Positions 54,524 through 63,434 of a stretch of DNA of 64,000 nt are shown piece after piece. The stretch comes from Mucilaginibacter sabulilitoris (lineage in GTDB: Bacteria; Bacteroidota; Bacteroidia; Sphingobacteriales; Sphingobacteriaceae): positions 7,130,001-7,194,000 of the forward strand of contig NZ_CP139558.1 of the NCBI RefSeq assembly GCF_034262375.1. Reading direction: 5' to 3'. Below the pieces are notes generated by a model. That model saw only the letters and a list, made by a program, of their open reading frames with translations. It did no database searches and was not told the origin of the DNA. Each line of letters opens with the position of its first letter. The stretch's first letter is position 1. The translations under genes were made by a program, and so were the position numbers.

Positions 54524-55033
54524 ATGCTGGAAAAGTTAAAAAAAGAAAAAAATTACGAGGTCATCATGGATGATGATGACAAGGGCGAAATTGCGGACAT
54601 TGTAGGATTATCCGTAAATAACAAAGAAAAAACATTAAATATTGATGTATATCATTGTAAATATTCAGTAGACGGAAAAGCTGGTACCCGAATAGACAAT
54701 TTCTATGCTGTTTGCAGTCAGGCTCAAAAAAGCATTAAATGGATGGAAAACACCGACATGATATTTAAGCAGCTGCAAAAGCGCAGCAATCAACGACTCA
54801 AAATAAAAGGCATCGATAGGTTCGAAAAAGGCGATAGCGATATGCTGGATCTTCTTAAAAGACGTGCAAAAAAAGATCTTAAAGTTAAGATGAATGTATA
54901 TATAGTTCAACCTGGCTTATCAATAACTAAATACAGAGAAGATGGCGATACCTCGAAATTGTTGGCGGCAGTAGAAAGTTATTTGAAAGAAACATGGAAT
55001 GCGCCATTAACAGTTTATGCTAACTCTATTTAG
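54524..55033 (+). CDS. Helicase-associated C-terminal domain, stand-alone (likely fragment)
   Basis: 169 residues resembling the C-terminal domain found behind some large DEAD/DEAH-box helicases of defence-type loci: DDDDKGEIADIVGLSVNN, LNIDVYHCKYSVDGKAG, FYAVCSQAQKSIKWMEN and KMNVYIVQPGLSITKYR. The D...E...K spread could be a nuclease-like core. No helicase part precedes it; the ATG start follows scrap DNA. It may be a degraded remnant or an independently kept domain. Family recognition is from memory of sequence shape. Confidence 0.5.
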   Translation: MLEKLKKEKNYEVIMDDDDKGEIADIVGLSVNNKEKTLNIDVYHCKYSVDGKAGTRIDNFYAVCSQAQKSIKWMENTDMIFKQLQKRSNQRLKIKGIDRFEKGDSDMLDLLKRRAKKDLKVKMNVYIVQPGLSITKYREDGDTSKLLAAVESYLKETWNAPLTVYANSI

Positions 55034-55146
55034 CCACGAATATTGTTAATCCATTAGGCGCATTTGGTTTAGGCGCGGCTGAATCACACCAACAATAAAA
55101 ACAAAACAATCAATAGTTAACCTAAAGCTTATTACGATAATAAATA

Positions 55147-55866
55147 TCAATATTTATGCAAGAGATAGCTGACTATAGCACCTATGAGCGCTGCTGATGC
55201 AAAACTCATTAGCGTTCCTACTAATATGTATTCAGTCTTTTTTTGCGCCCGGTCTTCTGCATCGCCAAAGCGCAGAATGGACTTGGCTGCCATCAGAAAC
55301 CCTAATGCCGTATATTGATTGGTAATGATAAAAGTAAGTATCAGCACCCTTTCACAACGGCCGATCCATATACCGGCTTTATCTAATCCTGCTGTATCCA
55401 TCCCAGCCTCCTTTTGCCATTTGCTGGTTGCTATTCCGATAGCTATGCCTAATGGTCCTGTTATCAGGTAGTAAGCGATTATTAACACCCAAAAATGCAC
55501 CGAGTTTAAGTATCTGGATAGCCAGGGTAGTACAGTGCTGGCATCAAAGTAGAATATAGTCCAAGCAGCGACAATTACAAATACATGAAGTAATTGATCG
55601 ACAAGAAAGTAGGCAAATGCATGAGGACGATGGCTCTTCCAGATATCTATTAATAAGTGGCTTACCATAACAATCAATGGCAAGTGCCAGTGATTCCAGT
55701 CCCATAAAAACAGGTATGTCAGCGCTGTTACTACCAGTATGTGATAGTACATTTCCGGAGCTTTCTCCTTTTTGGTATCCTTAGCTTTAACCCACCTTGT
55801 TGGCTGCAACAAGAAATCACTTAGCAGATGCGCTAATAGCAAACGTAATAATAGGGTTAGTTCCAT
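55147..55866 (-). CDS. DUF3307 integral membrane protein
   Basis: 239 residues with about six membrane helices. The DUF3307 signature opens the protein: LLLRLLLAHLLSDFLLQP, then YYHILVVTALTYLFLWDW and VSHLLIDIWKS. Helices are rich in His and Asp at the membrane face, as in metal-dependent membrane enzymes, but no function is known. Its ATG shares one base with the stop of the SatD-like gene, a strong sign of coupled translation; this pairing recurs in many bacteria. Confidence 0.88.
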   Translation of the reverse strand: MELTLLLRLLLAHLLSDFLLQPTRWVKAKDTKKEKAPEMYYHILVVTALTYLFLWDWNHWHLPLIVMVSHLLIDIWKSHRPHAFAYFLVDQLLHVFVIVAAWTIFYFDASTVLPWLSRYLNSVHFWVLIIAYYLITGPLGIAIGIATSKWQKEAGMDTAGLDKAGIWIGRCERVLILTFIITNQYTALGFLMAAKSILRFGDAEDRAQKKTEYILVGTLMSFASAALIGAIVSYLLHKY

Positions 55867-56543
55867 TACAAGAGATATTGCTTTTCCAATTCTTTACTAA
55901 TATAGTTAATTCCTTTTTCTACTTCTTTCCATCTTGCCGCTCTCAAACTGAGCGCGACTGCGGGTTGGGTCATTTTCAGCTTTTTGGCTACCTGCTCTTG
56001 GGTGTTATCATCCTTTTCCAAAAACTGAAAAATAGTTTCCGCCTGCGTTCGTGTCCAACTCCTGATAATCGAGTTCATGAACATCAGTAACATTTCAAAG
56101 ACTTCGTTATTTTTTTCATCAGCAGTGGTTAGCCTTATAATGTCATCTTTGTTTAGCTGGTCAAACTTTCTGCCCGAAAGATGAAATGCCTCTCCGTCTG
56201 AATCCAGTACATTCTTTCCCTCATAGGCGATCTCACCTATGCCGATAGAAAGCCTTGTCCCTAATTGAACTCGAATATCTGATTTTGAAGTTTTACCTGC
56301 CAAGCTAAAGGAATCTGAGTTAAGTTTAAACCAGCATATAAGTTGGATACATCTTTTCAAAACCTGGGTAATGTCATTTACTATCAATTGATAGCTATCA
56401 CCGCGAAAGACCTGCGCGTCCCTGGTATTCTTAACCATGGTCTTCATTAGTTGTTCTGTCTCTACAATTAATTTACTGCGTCTATCACTTGGTAGCTTAG
56501 TGAAGTTCTTTATATCTCCTGTTACTACAGCGTATATTTTCAT
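55866..56543 (-). CDS. SatD-like regulatory protein
   Basis: 225 residues. The N-terminal part (about 1-150; IYAVVTGDIKNFTKLPSDRR, VQLGTRLSIGIGEIAYEG, GEAFHLSGRKFDQL) resembles the SatD family, a cyclase-like domain. The C-terminal part (about 165-215; FLEKDDNTQEQVAKKLKMTQ and PAVALSLRAARW) is a helix-turn-helix. Such proteins accompany DUF3307 membrane proteins. Palindromes just upstream are likely its own operators. Confidence 0.75.
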   Translation of the reverse strand: MKIYAVVTGDIKNFTKLPSDRRSKLIVETEQLMKTMVKNTRDAQVFRGDSYQLIVNDITQVLKRCIQLICWFKLNSDSFSLAGKTSKSDIRVQLGTRLSIGIGEIAYEGKNVLDSDGEAFHLSGRKFDQLNKDDIIRLTTADEKNNEVFEMLLMFMNSIIRSWTRTQAETIFQFLEKDDNTQEQVAKKLKMTQPAVALSLRAARWKEVEKGINYISKELEKQYLL

Positions 56544-57119
56544 ACCTAATGTATCTACTCCTGCTAAGTTATAAGTAATTTTGCTTATATCATAAGATTA
56601 TAAGTGATTTTACTTATAATATATATATATAAGCCCATATGCTTATATTTCTTATTTCTACTTACATACTCTCCAGTACTATAATGTAAAGCACATAATG
56701 ATCTTACTTATTATCTTAGGCATATAACTACTACATCACTATCGTAATGTGGGCCAGCATATATGATAGTTACTGACAAAATATGGTATTTAAATATGGG
56801 AAGTTTTATCAATTATATTTTTAGCGTTTATAACTACCTCTACATCAGCAATGAAGGTCGACCGATTGCGTGTCCCTTCTACTTTTTAGGTAAAAAGCCT
56901 TGAAGTTCGAATTTCTCTATTGAGAATCAAAAACTTACAAGACTTTTCTTCGTTAACAATCAATCTTAACCCTAATCAGCTATTTTTATAAAAAATTGTA
57001 TATCAACATATTAAACACTACATCTTACTTCTATTAACCCAATGTGTCAATACCCTTAATAAACATAATAAACAGATTTTTTCGTAGTCATTACAATATC
57101 CTTATTTCTAAGATCATAA
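56544..57119. other. Long AT-rich intergenic region
   Basis: About 575 bases up to the terminator of the next operon, over 70% A+T. The first 80 bases carry the operators. The rest has a few short TATAT runs and no frame with coding character. Confidence 0.5.
56569..56620. promoter_or_regulatory. Two near-identical palindromes upstream of the SatD-like gene
   Basis: ATAAGTAATTTTGCTTAT at 56571-56588 and ATAAGTGATTTTACTTAT at 56600-56617 share 16 of 18 bases. Centres are 29 bp apart, close to three helical turns. Both lie 28-75 bp before the SatD-like start. Repeated half-sites (GCTTATAT at 56641) follow further upstream. Confidence 0.65.
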
Positions 57120-57149
57120 AAAACCTGTAATCACATGACTACAGGTTTT
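57120..57149 (-). terminator. Terminator of the azoreductase-EamA-CMD operon
   Basis: A perfect 10-bp stem, AAAACCTGTA with TACAGGTTTT, with a 10-nt loop, ending in a T-run on the minus strand, 20 bp after the last stop. Confidence 0.85.
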
Positions 57150-57169
57150 CTCTGTTGCGAATATTAAAC

Positions 57170-57603
57170 TTAAGCTGGAATTAATTGCGTGGTGATTCCT
57201 ATCCTGTTCCAGGCGTTAATTGTAATAATAGCTAAAATAACCTGTGCCAGGTATTCTCCTGACAACACCTCGGCAGCTTTTGCATAAGTTTGGGCGCTTA
57301 CATGATTGCTAATGAGGGTTACCTCTTCAGTCAATGCCAAAATAGCGCGCTCCTCTTCGGTAAAGAAAAGAGTATCGCGCCAGGCATTCAAGGCATAAAT
57401 ACGCTGTTCGGTTTCACCGGCCCTGCGGGCGTCTTTTGTGTGCATGTCGATACAAAAAGCACAGCCGTTGAGTTGTGAGGCCCTTATCTTGATCAGGTCT
57501 TTGTGGGTTTTAGTCAGCGGTGTGCTTTCAATAAATTTTCTAATCCCAGGATTGCTTTGTATCCTGCAGGTTCTACCTGGTCAATTTTGATTCTTGTGCT
57601 CAT
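57170..57603 (-). pseudogene. Carboxymuconolactone decarboxylase family protein, frameshifted
   Basis: AhpD-like protein of about 144 residues, split by a one-base loss. From the ATG at 57603 the frame reads MSTRIKIDQVEPAGYKAILG and hits a stop at about 57515. The next frame carries on as STPLTKTHKDLIKIRASQLN with the redox CxxC motif GCAFCIDMHTKDARRAG and runs to 57170. One more A in the run at 57536-57539 would restore the gene. CMD proteins are thiol peroxidase-like. It is either inactivated, slippery by design or a sequencing error. It starts 1 bp after the EamA stop. Confidence 0.75.
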
Positions 57604-57604
57604 T

Positions 57605-58513
57605 TTATTTGTTATTATTTTTTAAACTTTGTTTTATGGTTAAATTCATCAGTACAACTGCGGTAAGGATAAGTATAATGCCAATCCACTGAGATAAGGT
57701 TGCCGTTTCATGCAGCAAACAGTTTGCTGCAAGCACGGCCACTGGTATTTCAAGGGCAGCAATGATAGCGCCTAAACCCATGCCGGTTGAAGGCATTCCC
57801 CGGGTAAATAGCAATGGTGGAAGAATGGTTCCAAACAGCGAAACCAGAACTCCCCAACTCATAAAAATCCTGTATGAAAAGCCCGGATTAACAGAAGCAT
57901 GAAAAACTAGGATAATGATGATGAACCCACCCAAGATCATATAAAGACTTCTGGTTAACGGTGGGCAATGCAATTCAACATGATTTGAGGAATACATGGT
58001 GGCGGTATAGCAAACTGCAGACAGCACCCCCCATACCAATCCCGGCCAGCTTATGCCCGCAGATTGTTTCAGCACCTGCGTGGCGAGTACCGTTCCGGCC
58101 ATTACTAACAATGCCGATGCTATTTTATGCCAACTGGGTAACCGTTTGTGCAATAACATCTCCAGAACCACACTCATCCAAACGGTCTGCATCAATAGCA
58201 CGATCGCGATACTCACCGGAACAAGCCGGACTGCCATATAGTAGAAAATACTGGTGAGTCCCAATGAGGTACCGGCGGCAATCAGCTTGATCTTGCTTTT
58301 AAAGCTTGACTCCTGCTGTTTCTGCTTATGCTCCCGCTTACGAAAAAGCGTTAAAACAAAGAGCCCGGCCAACCCGAGGCCGAATTGTGACAGCACAACC
58401 TCGGCCGTTGCAAAGCCATCCCGGTAAGCCATTTTCACAAAACTACCCAGCATGCCGTAGCAGCAAGCACCCATTGCAACAAAAATACTCCCCTTCAGCG
58501 CCTCGCTTTTCAT
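57605..58513 (-). CDS. EamA/DMT family transporter
   Basis: 302 residues with ten predicted membrane helices in two EamA repeats (about 8-140 and 155-290), as in drug/metabolite exporters; FVAMGACCYGMLGSFVKMAY opens repeat 1 and GLVWGVLSAVCYTATMY repeat 2. It overlaps the azoreductase gene by 4 bp (ATGA), so it is cotranscribed. The substrate is unknown. Confidence 0.9.
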   Translation of the reverse strand: MKSEALKGSIFVAMGACCYGMLGSFVKMAYRDGFATAEVVLSQFGLGLAGLFVLTLFRKREHKQKQQESSFKSKIKLIAAGTSLGLTSIFYYMAVRLVPVSIAIVLLMQTVWMSVVLEMLLHKRLPSWHKIASALLVMAGTVLATQVLKQSAGISWPGLVWGVLSAVCYTATMYSSNHVELHCPPLTRSLYMILGGFIIIILVFHASVNPGFSYRIFMSWGVLVSLFGTILPPLLFTRGMPSTGMGLGAIIAALEIPVAVLAANCLLHETATLSQWIGIILILTAVVLMNLTIKQSLKNNNK

Positions 58514-59157
58514 ATCAATTCAATTCCTGCCCCAATCAGATTTCTGACTTTCTGATGTGCTATTTCTATACTGTATTTGAGTTTTTCTTTGTCTAACGAT
58601 GCTCCGTCAATCGCAATCATATAAATGTTGCGAATACCCATGATGTCGAAAACGGTTTTTAGATAAGTACTCTGAAAGTTCAAGTGTGCGTTCGCTTCAC
58701 CTTTTTCGTAATGCTGACCGCCTCTTGATAATAACAGGAACAAGGTTTTATTTTCAAGCAGTCCTACATAGGGGTTTTCTGGATTACTCAAATTAACGCG
58801 GAATGTTTCATTTACCCTGAATACCTGGTCTATATAGGCTTTCAGTGCACTGGGGATAGACCAATTGTACATGGGTGAGCCCAGAACAATGACGTTGGCT
58901 TCCTTCAATTCGGCTATATAAGTATTGCTTTCGGCAAGCACCTTATTTTCTGATTCAGATCGATCGCTTACCGGTTTTAAAGTTGCGGCTATCCAGGCTT
59001 CGCTGATATGAGCTATAGGGGCATTTCCCAATTCCCGGTATTTGATCTCCGGCTTTTCGTAAATGGTATTCCATTGGTTCACAAAAACTTTTGTGAGTTC
59101 CCTGGATTTTGATTCAAGCGTTCGTGCGCTTGCATTGATAATTAATACTTTTTTCAT
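58510..59157 (-). CDS. FMN-dependent NADH azoreductase / flavodoxin-fold reductase
   Basis: 215 residues from the ATG at 59157. The flavodoxin-like fold starts KVLIINASARTLESKSRELT and has the FMN-contacting LGSPMYNWSIPSALKAYIDQ, as in AzoR. It reduces quinones or azo compounds with NADH. It is the first gene of the operon, divergent from the MocR-type regulator with 76 bp between, so that regulator probably controls it. The frame extends six codons further upstream to another possible start (MLKIITM), which I reject because family N-termini begin at MKKVLI. Confidence 0.88.
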   Translation of the reverse strand: MKKVLIINASARTLESKSRELTKVFVNQWNTIYEKPEIKYRELGNAPIAHISEAWIAATLKPVSDRSESENKVLAESNTYIAELKEANVIVLGSPMYNWSIPSALKAYIDQVFRVNETFRVNLSNPENPYVGLLENKTLFLLLSRGGQHYEKGEANAHLNFQSTYLKTVFDIMGIRNIYMIAIDGASLDKEKLKYSIEIAHQKVRNLIGAGIELI

Positions 59158-59233
59158 CGTTATTATTTTAAGCAAAATTATCGAGTATCTGGACTATATT
59201 TACAGACCAGATTTTAGAAAAAATACAGCCCAG

Positions 59234-60703
59234 ATGTTACCCTACAAATCATTGATCCAGGTTGATCGGAGTGCCCGGTTATCCTTACATATCCAGGTGT
59301 GCAATAGCTTTATTTCACTAATTACCAGCGGCACTTTACAACCCAATGATATATTACCAGGTTCACGGGTATTGGCCCAGCTAATTGGTATTAACCGGAA
59401 TACCGTAAAACTGGCTTATGATGAATTGATTAGCCAGGGATGGGCCGAATCCATCGAGCGGAAAGGTATTTTTGTACTTTCTAAATTACCGCTCCGTTCA
59501 AAAACGCCGGTCATACCAGCTACAGCTAATCATGCCGAAGCCGGCACCTTTGACTGGAACAATAATCTGGGACCGATATTACCTAATGAGCAGCTGCAGC
59601 AGGTTACTTTAGCAATTGACGATGGGTTTCCTGATGTAAGGTTGGCACCCGTGGATGTGCTGATGCGTGAGTACCGAAGCCTATCCAGAAAATTTTATGG
59701 CAAAGGCTTTTTGAAATACAGCACCGCCATGGGTTCAGAACAATTACGGTTGGCCATCCAGCGTTATCTTGCCCATAGCAGGGGTTTAATAGTTTCGCCT
59801 GATCAATTGATGATCACCAAAGGCAGCCAGATGGGCATTTATTTAGCTGCCAGGTTGTTGCTCAATCCGGGCGATGGCATAGCGGTGGGCGTCTGTAATT
59901 ATGGTTCGGCAGACGATACTTTTAGAAACAGCGGCGCCAAACTGTTACGTATTTCCGTCGACGATCAGGGAATGGATATTGACGAATTGAAAAAAGCGCT
60001 GCAGCGCCAAAAGATAAAGGCAGTTTATGTTATCCCGCATCATCATTTCCCTACGACAGTGACCATGAGCATGGAACGTCGGTTAAAGCTGTTGAACCTC
60101 GCGAAGGAATATCGCTTTGCAATTATCGAAGACGATTATGATTTTGACTTTCATTACGATAATAAACCTTTCCTGCCTTTGGCCAGCATCGACCATAACC
60201 ATCAGGTCATTTACATCGGTTCCATATCCAAAACTTTTGCCCCCGCACTACGAATAGGATTTATGAGCGGACCACCCGCCTTTGTAAAAGCAGCAGCATC
60301 TCTTAGGCAATTAATTGATAAGCAAGGCGACACTTTGCTTGAGGAAGCTTTAGCCACGTTGTATAATGAGGGTGAGATGGACCGGCATTTCCGAAGGTCA
60401 TTAAAGATTTACCGGCAGCGCAGAAATAGCTTTTGTGAAATACTAAAGGCTGATTTCGGAGATACGATTCAATTCAGGGTTCCTGAGGGTGGTCTTGGCA
60501 TTTGGGCAAATTTTGACCCCAATATTGATCTGATTAAAATGTCGGACGAAGCCGCCAGAAAAGGCCTTTACATCGGAAATGGGAGCTATTATCAAAACGA
60601 AAACTTTTCTCCTAATGCACAACGAATTGGCTTTGCATCACTGCGCGAAAATGAGATGACCGAAGCGCTCAGCATCCTAAAAAAGGTGATTTATAAACTA
60701 TAA
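59234..60703 (+). CDS. MocR/PdxR-type GntR regulator with aminotransferase domain
   Basis: 489 residues: N-terminal GntR winged helix (about 10-80; ILPGSRVLAQLIGINRNTVK) and a fold-type I aminotransferase-like domain (about 115-485) with the PLP-binding lysine in YIGSISKTFAPALRIGF and IIEDDYDFDFHYDNKPF. Such regulators sense PLP or amino compounds. The frame is open 57 codons upstream, but that part overlaps the divergent azoreductase and has no GntR resemblance, so I start at 59234 (MLPYKSLIQVDRS). It likely controls the azoreductase operon. Confidence 0.92.
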   Translation: MLPYKSLIQVDRSARLSLHIQVCNSFISLITSGTLQPNDILPGSRVLAQLIGINRNTVKLAYDELISQGWAESIERKGIFVLSKLPLRSKTPVIPATANHAEAGTFDWNNNLGPILPNEQLQQVTLAIDDGFPDVRLAPVDVLMREYRSLSRKFYGKGFLKYSTAMGSEQLRLAIQRYLAHSRGLIVSPDQLMITKGSQMGIYLAARLLLNPGDGIAVGVCNYGSADDTFRNSGAKLLRISVDDQGMDIDELKKALQRQKIKAVYVIPHHHFPTTVTMSMERRLKLLNLAKEYRFAIIEDDYDFDFHYDNKPFLPLASIDHNHQVIYIGSISKTFAPALRIGFMSGPPAFVKAAASLRQLIDKQGDTLLEEALATLYNEGEMDRHFRRSLKIYRQRRNSFCEILKADFGDTIQFRVPEGGLGIWANFDPNIDLIKMSDEAARKGLYIGNGSYYQNENFSPNAQRIGFASLRENEMTEALSILKKVIYKL

Positions 60704-60771
60704 TCTAATAATGGACTGCTTATTGCGTTTGCGCCAGATAACAGCAATTTATTTTTTTCAGCCTGCTTGGG

Positions 60772-63138
60772 TTATTCGGTTCTTAAACTTTTTATCGGAT
60801 TTGCAATTGCCGCTTTGATAGATTCATAGCTAACTGTAAGCCAGGCAATGCCTAAAGCTGTCGCGGAAGCGACAAAAAACACCAACCAGCCAACACTGAT
60901 ATGATAAGCGAAACCAGACAGCCAGGTGTTCACGGCATACAAGGAAAGTGGTATGGCTATAACTATCGCGATCAGGATTAACCTAGTGATCCCAGAGGAT
61001 AACAAATAGACGAGGTTTAATACAGATGCGCCTAATACTTTGCGAACGCCAATCTCTTTTGTACGCTGCTCTGCCATAAAAGCAGACAAACCATATAAAC
61101 CCAGACAGGATATAAAGATACCAAGAATAGCAAAGAGGTTAAAGATGTTGCCCATTTGTTGTTCTCCTTTATAAAGATTGGACAGATCCTGGTCAAGGAA
61201 ATCAAATTTGAACGGATAAGCGGGGTTGAGCTCCTGGCTTATTGTTGCTAAGGCCTTTATGGTGGCGTTAGTTTTACCGGGCTGCGTTCTTACTACTACA
61301 AAACCGCCTGTTTTATTGAAGTGCATAACCAAAGGTTCAATGACCTGCTGAACCGGTTTAAAATTAAAGTCTTTTATAACGCCGAGGATTGTTCCCTTGT
61401 TTCCCCAAAGCGTTATTGTTTTACCAACCGCAGTGCTTGCACTAAGCCCCATAGTATTTGCCATTTTTTCGTTGATCATATAGTTATTCGAATCGGTCTC
61501 AAATGATCTTGAGAAGCTTCGGCCGGCAATTACCCGCATCCTGAAGGTATGTGTGAAGTTTTCATTAACAGCCAATACCGGGAATGACATTTGAGAACGT
61601 GGATCTTTGCCATCCCAGCCCACGCTAAGCGTCCAGTCGCCCAGGTTCGTAGGGAGATCGTTAATTACGGTAAAATCATTTGTTAGCGGGTTTTGCAATA
61701 ATTCATTTTTGAAGGCTTGTTGCTTGTTCCAGATGTCTCCTGTCATAGGAACATACATCAGGTTGGCTTTCTCAAAACCGGGATTCCGATCTCTGATAAA
61801 TTTAAGCTGATTATAGATCACAACAGTGCCTATTAGCAATACAATTGAGACCATAAACTGGACCACAACTAAAGCATTTCGAAACAGCAAGTTACCACCC
61901 ATGGATTTTACATTACCCTTGAGGACTTTTACCGGGTTAAACCCAGAGAGATATAAAGCGGGATAGCTACCAGAAATGAGCCCGGTCAATAGCGCTATCC
62001 CGACAAGATTTAACCATAATTTCACGTTCGTAAAATCCAGGGTAAGTTTTCTGTTGGCCAGTTCATTAAATACCGGCAGAAAAAGATGAACTATAAATAA
62101 CGCGAAGACCAGCGAAAGTAATGAAATCAATATTGATTCGCTTAAAAATTGAAGCACCAGTTGCCCCCTAACAGCGCCAGCTACTTTACGCAAGCCAATC
62201 TCCTTTGCCCTGCGGGCAGAGCGGGCAGTAGCGAGGTTCATGAAATTAATGCAGGCAACTACAAGAATTAAAAGGGCTATAATAAAAAAGATGTCTACAT
62301 ATTGCGCATTTCCATGCCCCTGCATGTCGCCCAGCCTTTCCGGTGCCAGGTGTATATTAGTCAGAGCCTGTAAATGAAATAAGGCCTTGGTATCAGGGCT
62401 ATGTTTGTGAAAACCCTGATTAATTTGCTGTTCAAGATTTTTAAAATTATTAACTGAAGGCTCAAAATTTTTATCTACCTGAATATAATCCCAAAAGTTG
62501 AAGTTATTCCATACATTATTTTTTAAATCGTTATTTGTTCTTGCTAATGCAGTCATTGGAAGGATGAAGTCAAATTGCAAGTCGGAATTGGCAGGGAGAT
62601 TGGCCAAAACGCCCGTTACTAATAAATTCTCCTGGTTATCTTTTCGTATTATCTTTCCAATGGGATCCTGATTCCCAAAGTATTTTGAAGCCATTTCCTG
62701 TGTTATTAAAACAGCGTCCATTTCTTTTAGCGCACTGGCGCGGTTACCCTTAACTAAAGGGTAAGAAAAAATATCCAGGAAACTTGCATCGGCATAAAAA
62801 ACACGGTCTTCCTGAATTTTTTTGTCACCCACTTCCAGTAAGGTGGTATTAGCTGGCTTTATGCGAACGGTATTTTTAACAACAGGCAACTCCGCCTTTA
62901 AGCCTGCCGGCATACCCGCCGAATTCGCCGCGGTTTTTGAATCGCCAAAATCACTGACTACGCGATAGATCTGGCTCGCATTTTTATGGAACTTATCGTA
63001 GCTTAATTCATTTTGTACCCAAAGCAAAATCAGGATGCTTGATGCCAGGCCTATCGTTAAACCTGATATATTGATAATGGAATAGGCTTTGTCCTTTATT
63101 ATATTCCTGTAAGCGAGCTTAAAATACGTTTTGAACAT
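60772..63138 (-). CDS. ABC transporter permease, MacB/FtsX type
   Basis: 788 residues with two halves, each with an N-terminal periplasmic core domain and FtsX helices. Starts MFKTYFKLAYRNIIKDKAYS, a form frequent in Bacteroidota; FtsX segments at about 285-410 (FFIIALLILVVACINFMNLA, KEIGLRKVAGAVRG) and 680-780 (TKEIGVRKVLGASVLNLVYL). The partner ATPase is not next to it. Such proteins export antimicrobial or signalling molecules or act in mechanotransmission; the substrate is unknown. It is convergent with the MocR-type gene. Confidence 0.9.
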   Translation of the reverse strand: MFKTYFKLAYRNIIKDKAYSIINISGLTIGLASSILILLWVQNELSYDKFHKNASQIYRVVSDFGDSKTAANSAGMPAGLKAELPVVKNTVRIKPANTTLLEVGDKKIQEDRVFYADASFLDIFSYPLVKGNRASALKEMDAVLITQEMASKYFGNQDPIGKIIRKDNQENLLVTGVLANLPANSDLQFDFILPMTALARTNNDLKNNVWNNFNFWDYIQVDKNFEPSVNNFKNLEQQINQGFHKHSPDTKALFHLQALTNIHLAPERLGDMQGHGNAQYVDIFFIIALLILVVACINFMNLATARSARRAKEIGLRKVAGAVRGQLVLQFLSESILISLLSLVFALFIVHLFLPVFNELANRKLTLDFTNVKLWLNLVGIALLTGLISGSYPALYLSGFNPVKVLKGNVKSMGGNLLFRNALVVVQFMVSIVLLIGTVVIYNQLKFIRDRNPGFEKANLMYVPMTGDIWNKQQAFKNELLQNPLTNDFTVINDLPTNLGDWTLSVGWDGKDPRSQMSFPVLAVNENFTHTFRMRVIAGRSFSRSFETDSNNYMINEKMANTMGLSASTAVGKTITLWGNKGTILGVIKDFNFKPVQQVIEPLVMHFNKTGGFVVVRTQPGKTNATIKALATISQELNPAYPFKFDFLDQDLSNLYKGEQQMGNIFNLFAILGIFISCLGLYGLSAFMAEQRTKEIGVRKVLGASVLNLVYLLSSGITRLILIAIVIAIPLSLYAVNTWLSGFAYHISVGWLVFFVASATALGIAWLTVSYESIKAAIANPIKSLRTE

Positions 63139-63434
63139 AGATATACTTTTGAAAACGGTGCAACCTTAAAGACAGAATTTTATACTATTTAAAATCCTGC
63201 CAACAATACAACATGCTGAAATTTAGCATATTATACAGATATAGCTAACAATACTGTTCGGAAACATTACAATAAGTGTGCGGTTTTGTCGAGATAAAAG
63301 TAGCGATCCCTCGATATAGGGCTCGACCAATTATTGAAAACCAATCTTTTTAACTTTCCATAAAATAGCTTGAGATTAGTACTACTACCATTCAATCTAT
63401 AAAAGCATTACTTTTATATTCAATTACAACCTGA

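Noticed and set aside
59063..59233. 57-codon N-terminal extension of the MocR-type regulator
   Set aside because: It overlaps the divergent azoreductase gene and has no GntR-like sequence; the GntR domain begins right after the ATG at 59234.
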